From Elusimicrobia bacterium RIFCSPLOWO2_01_FULL_54_10 (GTDB taxonomy: Bacteria; Elusimicrobiota; Elusimicrobia; 2-02-FULL-39-32), in the NCBI GenBank assembly GCA_001799975.1, contig MGUQ01000052.1:29879-37679 (forward strand): 7,801 nt of DNA, in the 5' to 3' direction. The translations under genes were made by a program, and so were the position numbers. The stretch's first letter is position 1, and the number at the start of each line of letters is the position of its first letter. The notes below the pieces were generated by a model. That model was given only the letters and a program-made list of their open reading frames with translations, was not told where the DNA came from and did no database searches. Below, one piece after another: positions 6,189-7,801 of the stretch.

Positions 6189-6991
6189 CAGTAGATGTAA
6201 ACCCTTGTGCCGATGGGCGCGGTCTGATAAAGCAAATCCAGGTTTTCGGCGGCCAGGCGCACGCAGCCGTGGGACACGGCGGACCCGAGGGTCCTCTCGT
6301 TTTTGGTTCCATGAATGAGATATCCGTCTCCCAGACTTAAGACAAACGCGCCCAGCTCGCCTTCGGCCCGCCGCGCAGGATCATTGGGCGGAGGAATGGG
6401 TTCGCCGTTTTCTGCAAACGCCCAGTCAGGCTTGATCCAGATGGGGTTTTCAATCTTGTTTTGAATGCGGAATTCTCCCAGAGGCGTGGCGAATTCCCAC
6501 CGGCGTCCGGTGGCCTTGTCATTCAAAATTCCGCCGCGTCCCACAGAACAGTCCGCATCCATCAGGAGTTCAAGGCCCTTCTTTAAATAAAGTTTGTTCG
6601 CTTTGGTGTCCACCACGATGTGAACCTTGGCTTTGCCGATCCACCGGCTCACCTTGCGCCTCAGGGCGGTCACTTCATCGGAAACCACCTTCTGGGTGCG
6701 CAAAAATCCCCGTTCTTCCGGCACAAGGTTGATGATTTTAAGAAGAGATTCTTGCATGACCTGGCCGGCCCCTATGGCTTTGTAAGACTGATCAAGCGCT
6801 TGGGAGGTGGAGCCCATGCGCCGGCCGGTTTCATTGATGCTTTCGTGCAATTTTGAGAGAGCGGAAGCGGTCAAGGCGCAGCGGATGAGAAGAACGGCAA
6901 AGACGGCAAACCAGACGCAAAGAAGGAAGGGATACAATTTCTTCAGAAAAGACTCAATCACAAAAATCATTTTAGCATAGGGCGCGCTCAT
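6188..6991 (-). CDS. Membrane-anchored L,D-transpeptidase (YkuD domain)
   Basis: L,D-transpeptidases form 3-3 cross-links in peptidoglycan or attach proteins to it, using a catalytic Cys on the periplasmic side. This 267-residue protein has a short cytoplasmic N-terminus, one membrane anchor (about 20-40), a helical linker (about 43-118) and a YkuD domain (about 122-267). The domain begins KVHIVVDTKANKLYL and includes ATPLGEF (168-174). The active site is complete: H227-G228 followed by SHGCVRL (240-246), with C243 as nucleophile and H227 and H241 as conserved partners. No LysM or other wall-binding domain is present. The start at 6991 is uncertain: neither this ATG nor the next in-frame ATG (6970) has a Shine-Dalgarno sequence, so the mRNA may be leaderless. 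It heads the envelope run and is coupled by TGATG to its divergent paralogue. Confidence 0.93.
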   Translation of the reverse strand: MSAPYAKMIFVIESFLKKLYPFLLCVWFAVFAVLLIRCALTASALSKLHESINETGRRMGSTSQALDQSYKAIGAGQVMQESLLKIINLVPEERGFLRTQKVVSDEVTALRRKVSRWIGKAKVHIVVDTKANKLYLKKGLELLMDADCSVGRGGILNDKATGRRWEFATPLGEFRIQNKIENPIWIKPDWAFAENGEPIPPPNDPARRAEGELGAFVLSLGDGYLIHGTKNERTLGSAVSHGCVRLAAENLDLLYQTAPIGTRVYIY

Positions 6992-6996
6992 TTTAA

Positions 6997-7002
6997 TAGA
7001 AT
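6997..7002 (+). promoter_or_regulatory. Candidate -10 element of the PHP gene
   Basis: TAGAAT (5/6 to TATAAT) lies exactly at -12 to -7 from the ATG at 7009, which would give a leaderless transcript. No convincing -35 is seen at the right distance, so the support is limited. It falls in the 17-nt gap between two divergent genes. Confidence 0.3.
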
Positions 7003-7008
7003 GTGCCT

Positions 7009-7801
7009 ATGATTAGATGGATTTTGAGCGCAGTTATCGTCGCCGGGTATGTTTTCCGCTGGCCGGAAGCCGTGCGCGATCTTGTTTCCGGAGGGTTTGT
7101 GGACGGCGTCCGCCTGGATTATCCGTCATCCTATCTGCCGCTGGCTCCCTTTTTTCATCTGGCAGATCACGTCACCTTCCTGAGCTTGCGCCAGCACATC
7201 GCATTCCTGGCAGCAGCGAATCTTCTTTGGATATTGTTCAGCGCAAAAAAAAGTTTTATGGCGGAGCTGTTTAAATTTTTGGGTTTTAATCTTGCGTATG
7301 CGGCGGTTTTTGCGGCCATCGTGCTGGCTCCCCGGCCCATGGCGCGGCTTGAGGTCAACGACCCGGACATCCTCATCTATGACGCTCACAGCCACACCCG
7401 ACATTCCTGGGACGCCAACAAGTTTTTCACGCCCGAAAAAAACCTGCTGTGGCACAAAAAAGCCGGTTTTCACGCGGCGTTCATCACCGATCATAATAGG
7501 GTGGACGGCGTTCAAGAGGCCCTGGCGCATTTTGCGCGGTACAAAAGCGGAGCCGTTCCCTTGAGAGGGGAAGAATTGAGCCTGCACAACTGCCATCTGG
7601 CGGTGCTGGGAAATGCCGGGCTCATTGCCAACGCGTCCTATGACGGTTCCGTCGAAGGGATTCAAAAATTTCTGACGGTCGTGAAAAGCTCGCGAGCCCA
7701 TGTGATTGCGTCCCTGCCGGAATACTGGAAGCATCACTGGGAGAGAAGGGAGGATTTTGTGAAATGGGGAATCCGCGGGTTTGAAATCATCAATTCCGCG
7801 C
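7009..7801 (+). CDS. Membrane-anchored PHP-domain protein (predicted metal-dependent phosphoesterase), 3' end cut
   Basis: The first 264 codons are in the window; the gene runs off the right edge. The N-terminal half is membrane-like: a short hydrophobic segment (about 4-16) and two better ones (about 63-78 and 90-108). A PHP domain then follows, with D125-A-H127-S-H129 (motif I), ITDHN (159-163, motif II), LRGEEL (185-190, metal-binding Glu), H196 in NCHLAVLG, H231 in AHVIASLP and GFEIINS (257-263). PHP domains bind two or three metals and hydrolyse phosphoesters. Known members include histidinol phosphatase, the DNA polymerase PHP domain and RNase AM (TrpH/YciV); none of these has this membrane N-terminus. 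The substrate is unknown. The ATG at 7009 is chosen; a GTG at 7003 is in frame, and a stop at 6997-6999 bounds the frame upstream. There is no Shine-Dalgarno sequence. It is transcribed away from the L,D-transpeptidase operon. Confidence 0.88.
   Translation, partial: MIRWILSAVIVAGYVFRWPEAVRDLVSGGFVDGVRLDYPSSYLPLAPFFHLADHVTFLSLRQHIAFLAAANLLWILFSAKKSFMAELFKFLGFNLAYAAVFAAIVLAPRPMARLEVNDPDILIYDAHSHTRHSWDANKFFTPEKNLLWHKKAGFHAAFITDHNRVDGVQEALAHFARYKSGAVPLRGEELSLHNCHLAVLGNAGLIANASYDGSVEGIQKFLTVVKSSRAHVIASLPEYWKHHWERREDFVKWGIRGFEIINSA

Noticed and set aside
7126..7737. 203-codon open frame on the minus strand
   Set aside because: It lies wholly antisense to the PHP gene, whose plus-strand frame carries intact catalytic motifs. 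The minus-strand translation shows no recognisable domain.

Overview
The window comes from the chromosome of a diderm (Gram-negative) bacterium of roughly balanced GC content. The evidence for an outer membrane is one gene with a clean signal peptide and a beta-barrel-like sequence ending in Phe. Acireductone dioxygenase consumes O2, and the glyoxylate-shunt genes imply growth on acetate or fatty acids, so an aerobic or microaerobic lifestyle is inferred. I cannot assign a phylum from these proteins by eye. Coding density is very high: nine main genes plus one possible mini-gene leave almost no intergenic space. No RNA gene, mobile element, CRISPR array or rho-independent terminator is visible.

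Region 1 (1-3706, minus strand, read from right to left) is a tightly coupled run: outer-membrane protein, mtnB, mtnD, aceB, aceA (aceA runs off the left edge). The junctions are TGATG, TAATG, a 2-nt gap and an 11-nt gap. The run therefore joins two steps of methionine salvage (MtnB dehydratase and MtnD dioxygenase) to both enzymes of the glyoxylate shunt (malate synthase and isocitrate lyase). A good sigma70-type promoter sits directly against the start of the outer-membrane gene.

Region 2 (3749-6991, minus strand) is a second tightly coupled run: a membrane-anchored L,D-transpeptidase, a divergent YkuD-like paralogue with altered active-site surroundings, an NmrA-type NAD(P)-binding protein, a possible 12-residue bridging ORF, and the undecaprenyl-diphosphatase UppP. 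Three of the four main genes concern the cell envelope (peptidoglycan cross-linking and lipid-carrier recycling). Only 42 AT-rich nt without a hairpin separate it from region 1, so read-through into region 1 is possible.

Region 3 (7009-7801, plus strand) holds a divergently transcribed, membrane-anchored PHP-domain protein that runs off the right edge. Its start codon lies only 17 nt from the annotated start of the L,D-transpeptidase. The genes that probably begin transcripts (outer-membrane protein, L,D-transpeptidase, PHP protein) lack a Shine-Dalgarno sequence, while several internal genes have strong ones. This suggests leaderless mRNAs.
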